Notes: generated from the letters alone by a model not told the origin. DNA of 64,000 nucleotides from Methylobacter luteus IMV-B-3098 (GCF_000427625.1 NZ_ATYJ01000014.1:186001-250000), one strand, 5' to 3'; shown: positions 8,218 through 17,769, numbered from the stretch's first letter. A program made the numbers and translations.

Positions 8218-8757
8218 ATGAAAAGCGATTTCGAATTTTTAAAAGACTTGGCTGGAGATTTTTTTAAGCAAGAGTCGACCATGAATAGATTGTCCTTTAT
8301 TTATAAGGAGAGGGAAAAAATATTAGACTGGGAAAAATGGGTTCAGGTTGAGTTTGCCATACATTGTCAAAATCATGAAAAAGTGGCCAGTTGGGATAAA
8401 GAAATTCGTTACGAACTCGACAAAAGAATATCCAAAAACAAAGACACTTGCGTTATCGATTTTTGGGTCAGACAAAAACACAAGCAATCCGCGCTGGGTA
8501 TCGAGTTTAAGCAGCACCACTCGCCTGAATATTGCATAAAGGCCATGATGAACGATGTGGTCAAAGTGTTAAAGGTTAAATCCTCTCAGGACGACTTACG
8601 GAGTATTTGGTGTCTTGGCATTCATAAAGCCGAGAGTCAAGGCAGTGTAAAAACCACGGTTATGACATATGCAAAACACCATCTAATCCCTTTAGACGAA
8701 AATCTAATTCATTCAGATGAAATAGGCACAACCGGTTATTCCTTTACTATTTTTTGA
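8218..8757 (+). CDS. Hypothetical protein with PD-(D/E)XK-like nuclease motif
   Basis: 179 residues from the ATG at 8218, whose first three bases sit across the IS target duplication. In the uninterrupted ancestor an in-frame stop lies just upstream, so this ATG is the natural start. The middle contains CVIDFWV then, about 15 residues later, GIEFKQH: the D...ExK pattern of PD-(D/E)XK nucleases, often restriction or Holliday-junction enzymes. The assignment is structural guesswork. It lies directly before the gene with three XRE domains and on the same strand, 78 bp apart, which suggests one unit, perhaps defensive. Confidence 0.5.
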   Translation: MKSDFEFLKDLAGDFFKQESTMNRLSFIYKEREKILDWEKWVQVEFAIHCQNHEKVASWDKEIRYELDKRISKNKDTCVIDFWVRQKHKQSALGIEFKQHHSPEYCIKAMMNDVVKVLKVKSSQDDLRSIWCLGIHKAESQGSVKTTVMTYAKHHLIPLDENLIHSDEIGTTGYSFTIF

Positions 8758-8835
8758 TAGTGACAGATTTAATTAAAATAAATAATTAAAAAATTATTGG
8801 ATAAAAACCATATAAGGAAAGTTGGAGCAGGGCTA

Positions 8836-10554
8836 ATGAATAAAGGGGGGAGACCCAAATTAGATCAGCGCGCGTTCAAGATCGCAACACGCATACGGAT
8901 GCGTCGCAAAGCATTAGGTCTGAGTGCAGTGGAGGTTTCTCGGCGTGTAGGTCAAGAGATTGGAACCTACAGAGCGTGGGAAAAACAATTTGGGCCGCAG
9001 AGTGAAAAAAAGTATCTCAACCTGCTTAGCCAGGCGTTGTCAATCAGTGAAGAGGTATTAACCGGTGACACGGAAGACACAGAAACAACAGCTAGCCTTT
9101 TCTCTATTCAATCTAAGCCAGCGGAAAACTTAACCCCTGATCAACTCGCTTTTTTAGGTCAACGAGCTAAAGCTCAGCGCAAAGTGCTCAAGCAAAATAG
9201 AAATGAAGCCTCAGTAATAATTGGTATTAATCCGGGAGTGCTTTTTTCCTGGGAAAGATCCATTCCAAGCACTATCAGCCAGGAAGATATTAATGCATGG
9301 GAAGCAGCCCTTAAAGTACCGAATGGATGGTTGCTGGATCTTGAGAGTGAACTTGTAAGTGGAGCAAAATCGGATAGTGATTTCTTTATCAACCTAAAGC
9401 CAGCAGAAAGTTTACCACTCACTCAGCTCGACTTACTGGCGGTAAGAGCTAGAGAACGACGTAAAGCACTCAAGCTAAGTCGGAAAGAGGTAGCGTTGAA
9501 GGCCGGTATTAGTGTTGCCACGCTTATAAGCCGGGAAAAATCTATTCCGAACAATATCAGACAGGCAAGTATAAATGCCTGGGAAGCAGCGCTTGAAGTA
9601 CCGAAAGGATGGGTCTTGAACACGGAGATTGAGATTCCTGTACCAGAGCCGGTTGTAGTCGTAGTTAAGGTTGATGACTCTCTGACGGCCGCCGAAGAAA
9701 TTCGTAAGATCGGTTGCTGGATTGCCAGAAAAAAACTTGAGAAAACGATGGATATTGACCAATTAACACCAGCCGAAGCAAGATTCGCCGAAATGTTTGC
9801 TTTGCGTTACGGTGTAGCGGGTGAAGAGATATCGACCTTAAAGGCTGTCGGTGATGTTTTTGCATTGACTCGAGAACGCGTCAGGCAAATTGTTGATGCG
9901 ATGCTTGAAAGACTTCAGTTTCACAAATTTGAAACGCCTATTATCGATAAGCTATTTAGCAGTATTTTGACTTGTCTTCCTGCCACGCTCGCCGATATTG
10001 ATCAGCATTATAGGGATCAGTTGGGAGAATCACTATCTGTTGAAAGTTTGAGTCGCTTCTCCCGTGAAGTTCTCGGTAAAGGCGGTTTTCAGATCACAGA
10101 AAATCCAGGCGGAATATCAAGAACATGGGAAAAAGTCGTTATCAATCCCGCAACGCATAACGAAGCAAAAATACGTGCTATTCGTGAAGCCGCACTTGAT
10201 ATGATTCGCAGCAGCGGCGGAGCACAAGTTCACTGGGTTGCTGGATGTGCCTCTGAACTAAGTCGAGAGATGGTAACAGTACAAGATGTTCTGCAAACAT
10301 GCAGGATGATCACTGGTTTTAATTGGCTTGTCGAGGAAGATGGCTGGTTCTGGCTAGGGGAGTCTATGCCGGCTGATAATAGGGTTTTGACTCAATCAAA
10401 AAAAATGTTGGCGGTTGCCGGTCGCCGTCTCGATACCGAAGATATTCAGCAAGGCTTATCGCGAGCCAGGCGTTATTATTACGACCCTAATCGGTCGCGC
10501 CCAATAATGATTGAACCACCACTGACAGTCGTTAAATCCATACTCTCACAGGTA
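8836..10554 (+). pseudogene. 5' part of a split regulator: three XRE-like domains plus sigma region 4-like domain
   Basis: 573 codons from the ATG at 8836 (GGAGCAGGG upstream; a TTG at 8797 is less likely). Residues about 12-70, 100-165 and 185-250 are three tandem XRE-like helix-turn-helix units; units 2 and 3 share the signature INAWEAALxVPxGW. Residues about 315-370 match sigma-70 region 4 (TLKAVGDVFALTRERVRQI, then DAMLERL). The rest is alpha-helical. IS3 copy 2 follows at codon 573; the reading frame resumes exactly at 12223. The truncated protein would keep all the DNA-binding domains and add only a few residues from the IS, so it might still act. No known family with this layout comes to mind. 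Confidence 0.7.
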
Positions 10555-10588
10555 CGGTGTTTTTCAAGATAGTTGTCGTGTTTTTTGA

Positions 10589-11617
10589 TCACGCAGCCTG
10601 TTTTATTTCCGCCTCGTTCCGTTCCGGATTCAGCGTAACAGGGCCTGCTGGCGTCCAGTTTCTTGTGGCGCCTGACCAGCGGGCCGGATGCCGTTTTTTG
10701 GCCTGGGCATAGACCTGATCACGTCGGTTAAGAATCGCCCGGTCTTCGCCCCGATGGCGCTGTGCCGGCGTAACAAACCGAATCTGGCTGTGACGATGCG
10801 TTTCGTTATACCAAGACACGAAGCGGCTCATCCATTCACGCGCGACCAGCAGGGAGGCAAAGCCTTGCGAGGGCCATTGCGGACAGTATTTCAAGGTCCT
10901 AAACAGCGCTTCCGAATACGGGTTGTCATTGCTGACCCGGGGCCGGCTATGGGAAGGCGTAATGCCCAGCTCGTAAAGCTTGGCCTGCAGCGTCTGCGAC
11001 TTCATCGGGCTGCCATTATCGGCATGCAGCACCAGGGGCTTGCGCCAGCAATGCTCGGCCAAGACCGCGCGCTGTACCAAAGCGGCCGCCGCTTCGCCAC
11101 ACTCCTGCTCGTGCACTTCCCAACCAACGATTTTACGGCTGAAGATGTCCACGATCAGGTACAGATAAAAGAACCGACCGCGCACGCCGCTCGGCAGATA
11201 ACTGATGTCCCAGGTCCAGACTTCATTGGCCGCTCGGGCTTGATGTGTGGTCGGCGGCCGGGATTTCTGTCTGGCTTTCGCACGGCCCCGATGATGCAAC
11301 TGATCCGCCGCCTTCAGAATGCGATAAAAGCTGGATTCCGAGGCCAGATACACGCCCTGGTCCGCCAGTCTCGGCACGATCTGGCTGGGCGGCAGGTCGG
11401 CATAGTCCGGCTGGTTACAGACAGCCAGTACCTGGGCCCGTTCCTGTTCCGACAGCTTGTTCGCAGGCGCCGGACGTTGCGCTTGCGCGCGCTGATCCTG
11501 ACTAATCTGGCCGGCCTCCTGCGTCCAGCGCTGGAAGGTGCGCAGGCTCAGGCCCGCCTCTGCGCAGGCCAAACGCTTCCGGACACCCGCTGAGATGGCT
11601 GCGCGGATCCAGGTCAC
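10589..11617 (-). CDS. IS3-family OrfB transposase domain, copy 2
   Basis: Same 342-residue product as 7153-8181, including the three catalytic acidic residues, and likewise reached by a -1 frameshift, here at 11686-11680. Transcription runs opposite to the interrupted regulator. Confidence 0.93.
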   Translation of the reverse strand: MTWIRAAISAGVRKRLACAEAGLSLRTFQRWTQEAGQISQDQRAQAQRPAPANKLSEQERAQVLAVCNQPDYADLPPSQIVPRLADQGVYLASESSFYRILKAADQLHHRGRAKARQKSRPPTTHQARAANEVWTWDISYLPSGVRGRFFYLYLIVDIFSRKIVGWEVHEQECGEAAAALVQRAVLAEHCWRKPLVLHADNGSPMKSQTLQAKLYELGITPSHSRPRVSNDNPYSEALFRTLKYCPQWPSQGFASLLVAREWMSRFVSWYNETHRHSQIRFVTPAQRHRGEDRAILNRRDQVYAQAKKRHPARWSGATRNWTPAGPVTLNPERNEAEIKQAA

Positions 11618-11643
11618 TAATTGTTGCCGCTCCGGGTACGAGG

Positions 11644-12141
11644 TTAATCGGCCTCGTTTGCCTCCCAGAGGGCGGTCAACTTTTTTCGCAGCACCAGTAA
11701 AGCCGCCGCTTCCGCCAGGGCTTTCTCCTTGCGGTTGAGCTCTTTCTCGAGCGCCTTGATGCGCTGTTTGTCCTGCTTCGCTTCCAGTCGTTGCTGCTGT
11801 TGTTGCGCTCCGGCCTTCTGTGCGCCTTGAATACAGGCCTCCTTCCAGCGCCGGATCTGTTCGGGATAAAGGCCCTGGCGGCGGCAGTATTCGCTCAGTT
11901 CCAGTTCGGTCATGGCCGCAGTTTCCACCACGGCGGCAAATTTTGCCTCCGGCGACCAGTCTTCTGTTTGTTTCCTGCTGCCTGGCACGGGCACCCCTTG
12001 TTGTTTGGCTTGTTTACGCCAATTGTATAACGTCTGGTCACAAATCCCTTCCTCTCGGGCGACTTCCGGTACTGAGCGGTTATGGGGTGGCAACAGTTTT
12101 CTTAATACAGACGCTTTGCGTTCCGCTGAATAATGTGGCAT
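11644..12141 (-). CDS. IS3-family OrfA, copy 2
   Basis: Same 165-residue product as 6629-7126, with two helix-turn-helix regions and a coiled-coil. Its start lies 77 bp inside the right end of the element. Confidence 0.92.
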   Translation of the reverse strand: MPHYSAERKASVLRKLLPPHNRSVPEVAREEGICDQTLYNWRKQAKQQGVPVPGSRKQTEDWSPEAKFAAVVETAAMTELELSEYCRRQGLYPEQIRRWKEACIQGAQKAGAQQQQQRLEAKQDKQRIKALEKELNRKEKALAEAAALLVLRKKLTALWEANEAD

Positions 12142-12222
12142 TGAGCTTTCTTTCCGTCCCCTGTCTAGTTTCCAATTATCCCGTTAGCGGGAGAGGACAA
12201 CTATCCTGACACAGGGGGGGTA

Positions 12223-12804
12223 CCATGGGCAAAAGTGATTCAATCCGATGACTTTTTAGCTGATCCAATGATTCCAGTCGAAGACGTTCTCTCTGATTCT
12301 GAACTGGAAATATACAATTTAATGCTGTCTGCAGGTGGGGCAATGTCTCGTTATGAAATCGCTCAAGCAAAGAATGTTTTTAGCAATGTCATGCTATCGA
12401 TGAATCTGGATAATTCATCAATATTTACTAAGTTGGACGTCGGTGTCTTTGCTTTACGTGGTCGACCTCTTAATATTGCATCAATACAGCGAGCCATGGA
12501 AAGCGTAGGAGGACCGTCGGTTAAACCCGCTGAAATAATTGATGGTTATGTTAGTTTTCCATTAACTCTTACTGAGTACTTGGTACGCAATAAGTTTATT
12601 GAAGCTCCTGTAAGAGTTGTACCTCATCTTGAAGAAGGTGACTATGTAGTGAATGGATTCGATGCGCCAGCAAGATTTTCTATGAAATTTCGACGCTTTT
12701 ATCATCTGATTCAGAAAATGATCAGTTTGGGTTATGGCATTGGAGATACTGTGATGATTCAGATATTGATCAGCGATAAAAAAATCACATTATCAAAGTA
12801 TTAA
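12223..12804 (+). pseudogene. 3' part of the split XRE/sigma-like regulator
   Basis: 193 codons plus stop. When IS copy 2 and one GGTA are removed, CAG GTA joins CCA TGG and the frame continues, giving a 766-residue ancestral protein. This part holds a winged-helix-like segment (LSDSELEIYNLMLSAGG, then ALRGRPLNIASI) reminiscent of HARE-HTH modules, followed by a basic C-terminus (RFSMKFRRFYHLI). A GTG at 12235 could restart translation, but no ribosome site supports it. The gene ends 14 bp before the IS701-like element, whose arrival may have removed downstream sequence. Confidence 0.7.
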
Positions 12805-12818
12805 AAACTTGAGATTAG

Positions 12819-14262
12819 TATTACAGTTGTAGATTCTCTCGCTGCCTGCGCCGCCGATAGTGGCAGGCACGGGCCACGGCTTGATGGCGTCTTCGCCATA
12901 ATGACCAACCCACGGTGTGCACGGCCTTGGGCGGATGCCGCCACCGCCATTGCCACAACAGCTTACGCACTTCCGGCACGGTCAACTGAATCAGTGCCGC
13001 CGCTGCTTCCAGGCTTGCCAGCTCAGCCGTTTGCTGTTTTTTTAGCGGCAGACGGTTCCTTAGCACGGGCGCACAACACCGCCAGATAGGCCAGCGCCGC
13101 CATCGCCAGGGTCATGGGTCGGTACCAACCGTGCCAACTACGCACTTCATAGTGATCCAGGCCGACTTCGCCTTTGGCTGCCGCAAAGCACTCTTCCACG
13201 GTCCATCGCGAGCCTGCCACCTGTACCAAGGTCTGCAGATCCGTACCGGGCGGCACATAGCAAACGTAGTAAGCCAACTCGCCATCCGTCAAACGGCGCC
13301 GTAGCAGCAGCCAGCGTTCCCCCGGCATCTGCCAGGACAGCAGCGGGATTCTCAGCCAGTCATAATAGCGCGGTCCCTTGGTGCCATCGCCCGCCGATAG
13401 TCTGACCCAGTCTTGCTGTTGGACCGTGGCCGCCAGCTGAGCCACCGTTTTTTGGCCGGTCGAGTCCGGTCACACGTACTGATTGTTCGCCACTGCCAGC
13501 ACGAAGTGCAAGTCCTGCTGCTCCAGCCAGACGCGCAGACTGCGGTTGTCGCCATACACGGCATCGCCAGTGATCCAGGCAAACGGCACCTGCGCGGCAA
13601 CGGCCCGCTCGATCATGCGTTGCGCCAACTGCGGCTTGGTGGCGAATTCGACCGTTTCAGGCACTTTGGCGGCAGCCCGTCGGACCGTATCGCCGGCCCA
13701 TTCCTTGGGTAAATACAGTTCGCGGTCCATCAACACCCGCCCGCGCTGACTGGCATAGGCCAGAAACACGCCGAGCTGGCAGTTCTCGATGCGTCCGGCT
13801 GTGCCACTGTACTGGCGTTGCACGCCGACTGAATGCCGGCCTTTCTTGAGAAAGCCGGTTTCGTCGACCACCAGCACGGCATCGGGCTCGCCCAGATGCT
13901 CGATCACATACGTCCGCAGGTCATCACGCACCGCATCGGCATCCCAGCGTGCCCGGTCCAGCAGATGCTGTAAGCTGTAGGGCGTCTGTCGATTGACCGC
14001 TTCCGACAATTGCCAGCTGGTTTTGCGCTCAATGGGGCTGAGCAAGCCCGTCACGTAATCGAGCGCCCGCTGGCGCATGGCCTGCCGCCCAAAATGCTGG
14101 CCAATCCTGGCAAACCCGATCTGCAAGTCCGATTGCCAATTCGCTGACCGGGCCGCGTACTGTCTTGTCGTCGCATTCATCACTTACCTCGTCAATGCAT
14201 AGGAACAACAGGCATTGGACTGAGCGGACGACATCAATATCCTTCAAATTACAACTGTAATA
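12819..14262 (-). mobile_element. IS701-family element, 1444 bp, inserted into an IS256-type element
   Basis: TATTACAGTTGTA at 12819-12831 is repeated inverted at 14250-14262 and brackets a damaged IS701-type transposase. The right side lies inside an IS256-type transposase gene; the left side abuts the split regulator. The 4 bases outside are TTAG (left) and TTAA (right): not identical, consistent with a deletion that joined two different loci after insertion. Confidence 0.8.
12821..14183 (-). pseudogene. IS701-family transposase, broken by a TGA and a frameshift
   Basis: The N-terminal 237 codons (14183-13473) carry the IS701 signature LVVDETGFLKKGRHSVGVQRQYSG with the first catalytic Asp, and WITGDAVYGDN with the second. 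Translation then meets TGA at 13472-13470, where relatives usually have Trp (NNQYV, stop, PDSTGQKTVAQL). The same frame continues to about 13043, including the catalytic Glu region (VAGSRWTVEECFAAAKGEVG). A run of seven A on the coding strand (13043-13037) appears to hold one extra base; with six, the frame joins the C-terminal LIQLTVPEVRKLLW segment ending at 12821. Two lesions make it inactive unless the homopolymer is an assembly error. Confidence 0.85.
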
Positions 14263-15380
14263 TTAAAGGCCATCGCCAGGGTGGTCGTCCGACTGCCGCA
14301 GTGCTTGGTTTTGATCGTTCTCAGCCTGACGGTGGCAAAGACAGACTCTATCGGATTGCTGGTGCGAATGTGCTGCCAGTTTTCGGCCGGATAATCATAA
14401 AAGGCCAGCATAGCCTCTTTGTCTTTAGCCAGGCAGGCCATCGCTTTCGGATATTTCGGCTCGAACCGTTCAATACAATGATCAAAGGCCTGGTAAGCTT
14501 TTTCCCGGGTTTCCGCCTGCCAGATCGCGTGCAGCGCCTCCTTGACCTTGGGCTGCATGGCTTTCGGCAGCTTTTCCAGGACATTGGCCGTCTTATGCAC
14601 CCAGCAGCGCTGCTGGTCGGTCTCCGGCCAGAGCTTGGCCACGGCTTTCCAGAAGCCCAGCGCCCCATCACCGATAGCCAGTTTGGGTGAATCCTTCAGG
14701 CCTCGCTGCCTCAAGTCCGTCAATACCTCCTCCCAACTCGCCGCCGATTCACGGTAGCCGTCGGCCAGGGCTACCAGCTCTTTGCGGCCGTTTTCATCGG
14801 AGCCGATAATCACCAGCAGGCATAATCGGTCATCCAGGCGCACATGGCTGTAGACGCCGTCGGCCCAGACATAGACGTAGCGCTTTTGGCTCAAGTCACG
14901 CCGCGTCCAGTTCTGGTAATCCTGCTCCCAATCCTGCTTTAAACGGCTGATCGTGGCCGCGGACAAGCCCGGCGCCTCCGGTCCCAGCAGATGCTTTAAA
15001 GTCTCTGAGAAGTCTCCCGTGGAGATCCCTCTCAGATAAAGCCAGGGCAGAAACTCCTCCATGTTCCTGGTACGCTTCAAATAGGGCGGCACCAGATTGC
15101 TGTTAAACTTGATGCCCGAGCCGGAACGGTCGCGCACTTTCGGCACGTTGACCGCAATGTCGCCGAGCCCGGTTTGAATCGAACGTTCAGGCAGATAACC
15201 GTTCCGGACCACGACGGTTTTATGCTCATCGGTTGTTAATGCGCGATGCTGCTCGAGGAAGGCCGCGACTTCGGCTTCAATGGCGGCAGCCAATAGTTTA
15301 CGGGCGCCTTCCCGCAGCACTTCCTGTAACGGATTATTCTGTTCTGGCTTATTCAGGTTAATAACATTACTATCTGTCAT
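14263..15380 (-). pseudogene. IS256-family transposase lacking its C-terminus
   Basis: About 372 native codons remain. Features of mutator-type transposases are present: VVVRNGYLPERSIQT, KVRDRSGSGIKF, YVWADGVYSHVRLDD (first Asp), LAIGDGALGFWKAV (second Asp), RCWVHKTANVLEKLP and SNPIESVFATVRLRT with the catalytic Glu region. It should continue about 35-40 residues beyond GSRTTTLAMAF but runs into the IS701 end and stops after FNITVVI. All catalytic residues survive, but the missing C-terminus and lost IS end make it immobile. Confidence 0.88.
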
Positions 15381-15479
15381 AGCGGTGTTTTCCTTAGGTT
15401 GGTGGTTGATCTGGCGAGATCTACCAACAGGTTACACCGCTTTCCTCTCTAGGTCATACACCAAAAATGACTATACCTC
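14263..15479 (-). mobile_element. Truncated IS256-family (mutator) element
   Basis: The intact end is at about 15479, where the coding strand reads GAGGTATAGTCATTTTTGG directly after codons of the rep paralogue. The other end is missing: it is cut at 14262 by the IS701-type element and does not reappear on the far side. So the order of events is rep paralogue, IS256 insertion, IS701 insertion, then deletion. Confidence 0.8.
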
Positions 15480-15833
15480 AAGCGCCTCTTCAACAAGCTC
15501 TTCCGTGGCACTTGGATAATATACAGAGACATCGTCTTCATCATCAGAAATGAGAGCTGGCAAGATTTTAACAGAGAACCATTGCTCGAAATGCTGGCAT
15601 CTGAGCTTAAGCATTGGAGGAAATTGATTGTTCTTTCTTGATTCGTTTGCCGTTTGGCTAGAAAGAACATATTTCGGCAAACAGTCCCAGAGTGGAATGG
15701 AATCGGACAAGCTCTCTAATTCCTTCGGCGTGTTGTACAGAAAATCCTGGAACATATCGATCTGCTGACATTTGAAATAGCCAGATGACGGAGGAAGATA
15801 TTTTTTTATTGGAATTATGCTTTTGGATGACAT
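15480..15833 (-). pseudogene. N-terminal fragment of a second replication initiator
   Basis: 118 codons from the ATG at 15833 align with the N-terminus of the initiator at 16606-17703: both have CQQID(L/M)FQDFL near residue 25, a WD(A/C)LPKY segment, and YYPSA(N/T)E(S/E)LVE(D/E)AL at the end. The IS256-type end cuts it after LVEEAL. Its start, upstream promoter (15868-15901) and the iterons further upstream are preserved, so transcription may continue. Presumably the ancestral element had two initiators, or two replicons fused. Confidence 0.82.
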
Positions 15834-15867
15834 TGGCCTTACACGACGTAGAGAATACCTACGCGCA

Positions 15868-15901
15868 ATGATAAGCATTTTTTTAACGTTGTGTCGGGTC
15901 G
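15868..15901 (-). promoter_or_regulatory. Plasmid-type promoter A (rep paralogue)
   Basis: On the coding strand CGACCCGAC (complement of 15893-15901) is followed by exactly 19 nt and TATCAT (15873-15868), about 35 nt before the ATG. The same layout precedes rep, the giant exported protein and traC. CTTTCGACCCGAC sits where a -35 element or activator site should be. Confidence 0.7.
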
Positions 15902-15962
15902 AAAGAAGGCCAAAAACAGCCTGTTTTGATTTAATACATTTGAGCTTTTTTCGAAGGAAACT

Positions 15963-16318
15963 AAGGATATAAAGGATATTAAGAAAGGATATATAAGGAG
16001 GGGTTGAAAAACATTTTATTTTTCAATTGAATACGGCGTCAGTTGCGGGTTAAACCTACCGTCAGTTGCGGGTTAAACCTACTTTCGCATTTCAGTTGCG
16101 GGTTAAACCTACCGCATTTTTGAGCACCTGCGGGTTAAACCTACCGCATTTTTGAGTACCTGCGGGTTAAACCTACCGCATTTTTGAGCACCTCCGGGTT
16201 AAACCTACCGCATTTTTCTGAAAAATCTGTGGATAAGTTAGCCCGATTTTGCACCTGCGGATTAAACCTACCGCTAGTTGCGGGTTAAACCTACCGTCAC
16301 CTGCGGGTTAAACCTACC
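15963..16318. repeat. oriV: Vegetative origin: nine iterons, AT-rich repeats
   Basis: Nine copies of TGCGGGTTAAACCTACC start at 16044, 16067, 16097, 16129, 16161, 16193, 16256, 16279 and 16302. Variants: copy 2 ends in T, copy 6 has TCCGGG, copy 7 has CGGATT. Spacing is 23, 30, 32, 32, 32, 63, 23 and 23 bp; the 63-bp gap holds a DnaA box. To the left, AAGGATAT repeats at 15963, 15972 and 15985 form an AT-rich stretch, a candidate melting region. This is the standard layout of an iteron-controlled theta origin. The iterons lie between the truncated and the intact initiator genes. Confidence 0.93.
16229..16237 (-). promoter_or_regulatory. DnaA box TTATCCACA
   Basis: A perfect consensus DnaA-binding site on the minus strand, in the enlarged gap between iterons 6 and 7, as expected for an origin that recruits host DnaA. 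Confidence 0.88.
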
Positions 16319-16605
16319 GTCAGATTAGTCAACGAACGGTTCGCGGTTAAGCTGCCGCTCAGTCCCGACGGCTGTTGGTTTGGACAACCAAAACATCAAG
16401 TGCACAACAGTTCCCGGATCTGGTGGTTTCGATGCCGGGAAGCTGATCGAGGGCTGCTGACGCCCTCTGCGGGTGGATGCACTGGGGCTATTGCTGGTCG
16501 TAGGATAACGGTTGCCAATGTGCAAGATCGGAATGGTGCTTGCTTGTTGATGCGTCAACTACCGGGATATGGCAAGAAGTTGAGGAAGATGTGGGTGGAT
16601 AGTAG
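16319..16605. other. Non-coding spacer between iterons and rep
   Basis: No credible gene. A TTGGTT/AACCAA hairpin lies near 16376-16391. The end of this gap is the 3' side of rep; no T-rich terminator is evident. Confidence 0.4.
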
Positions 16606-17703
16606 TTACAGTGGCCAGTTAGTAGATTGGGTGATAGTTTTACCGGTTGTCACATGCAGTTGCAGTAATTTTTCTTTAGCATCAGCTTGTCTTTTGTTGG
16701 CTGCCTTGACCATTTTAATGAAATTCTGATGTGGATTGGCCTCGTAAATAATATTGATAATTTTATTCCGGGGACCTCGTATGTCCTCTATTCTTTTTAC
16801 AGATGAAAACACGTTAATAGCTTGGAAATTTTTGAAAATTTCTTCTAGTTCCTTGATAGCGTCATTTCCTCGCGCACGCTCCAGCATACCGCTTTCCTGC
16901 CGGATAGTGGCGTGAGACAGGGTAATTGGGGTTGTTAAGCTGGCATTGGTGTAGTAGTGCGCCAATTTCTTGTATAGCCAACGTGCCAAATGTGATTTCA
17001 AGTGCATCATTTCGCTATAGTTAAATTGCCTGTAATCAACATATCTCATGGCTTTTTCTACAAGCGGATGAAAATATGCAACCCATTGCGAATCTGGATT
17101 TTCAAGTCTGTCTTTTCTTGAAAAGCCAGTCAGGGAGATGAATTTTTCGATAGAAACGCCCTCCCCTTTTGCATTTTTAGTTCGGATTTCGATGTCTGAA
17201 CCGGATAGTATGAGTAACGATTTAATGACCTCCTGGTAAGAACGGGTATGGCCTTGATTTTTAAGTTCGGTTCTCAATTGATGCAGGCTGAAAGTGACTC
17301 CGCATTGCATGTCCTTAAGATCGTGAAAGCATTGGTTTTGAAAGGTCGCAATCTTTCTTAGTGCGTCTTCAACGAGAGATTCATTGGCAGATGGGTAGTA
17401 GGCTTGCCCGTTTTCGTCAGCCAACAATGCGGGAGAAATATAAATGCTATAGTTGTTCCTCATGAATGTTACATCTCTTCGAAGCAGCGGTAACAACCCC
17501 TCTTTTGTACGCATCTTGTTTTGTTCGACCTGTGAAATCGAATATTTCGGCAAGGCATCCCATAGTTCAATCGTATTGGATAGTGGCTCCCGCTGGAAAT
17601 TATGGTTAACCAAAAAATCCTGGAACAGATCTATCTGCTGACATTCGAAAGCGGTAACTGACGGCCGGACAAATTTAGTTTTTGCTATTTCAGGCGTTTT
17701 CAT
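16606..17703 (-). CDS. rep: Plasmid replication initiator
   Basis: 365 residues with the winged-helix character of iteron-binding initiators: an N-terminal dimerisation-type part and a C-terminal wing containing HLKSHLARWLYKKLAHYYTNA, a helix typical of RepA/TrfA-like proteins. It should bind the 17-bp iterons and load replication proteins with DnaA. The neighbours support this: iterons directly downstream and a related fragment beyond them. The ATG at 17703 has a strong upstream promoter (17736-17769). A GCATTTTCAAAAATGC inverted repeat lies between the CGACCCGAC box and the -10 and could be an operator for autoregulation. I cannot name the incompatibility group. Confidence 0.85.
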   Translation of the reverse strand: MKTPEIAKTKFVRPSVTAFECQQIDLFQDFLVNHNFQREPLSNTIELWDALPKYSISQVEQNKMRTKEGLLPLLRRDVTFMRNNYSIYISPALLADENGQAYYPSANESLVEDALRKIATFQNQCFHDLKDMQCGVTFSLHQLRTELKNQGHTRSYQEVIKSLLILSGSDIEIRTKNAKGEGVSIEKFISLTGFSRKDRLENPDSQWVAYFHPLVEKAMRYVDYRQFNYSEMMHLKSHLARWLYKKLAHYYTNASLTTPITLSHATIRQESGMLERARGNDAIKELEEIFKNFQAINVFSSVKRIEDIRGPRNKIINIIYEANPHQNFIKMVKAANKRQADAKEKLLQLHVTTGKTITQSTNWPL

Positions 17704-17735
17704 CGATCTCTGCTTAGTTGTTTCAGTGATCGCTT

Positions 17736-17769
17736 ATATTATGCGCATTTTTGAAAATGCGTCGGGTCG
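17736..17769 (-). promoter_or_regulatory. Plasmid-type promoter B (rep)
   Basis: Coding strand: CGACCCGAC (complement of 17761-17769), 19 nt, TAATAT (17741-17736), then 32 nt to the rep ATG. The 19-nt spacer contains the palindrome GCATTTTCAAAAATGC. Downstream of the box on the other strand, the sequence AAAAACGCCAAAAAACGG resembles that beside promoters A and D. Confidence 0.75.

Larger units (their letters stand above)
10555..12218 (-). mobile_element. IS3-family insertion sequence, copy 2, 1664 bp, inverted
   Basis: Reverse-oriented copy of the element at 6552-8215 (coordinate sum 18770 throughout); both encoded proteins are identical. It is flanked by the duplication GGTA (10551-10554 and 12219-12222), different from the CTAT of copy 1, so the two inserted independently and are not the ends of one composite transposon. 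It interrupts the three-XRE regulator gene. Recombination between the copies would invert 8216-10554. Confidence 0.93.

Noticed and set aside
8216-10554. Composite transposon bounded by the two IS3 copies
   Set aside because: Each copy has its own target duplication (CTAT and GGTA), so they inserted independently.
16319-16605. Short frames between the iterons and rep
   Set aside because: No ribosome site or conserved features; treated as spacer.
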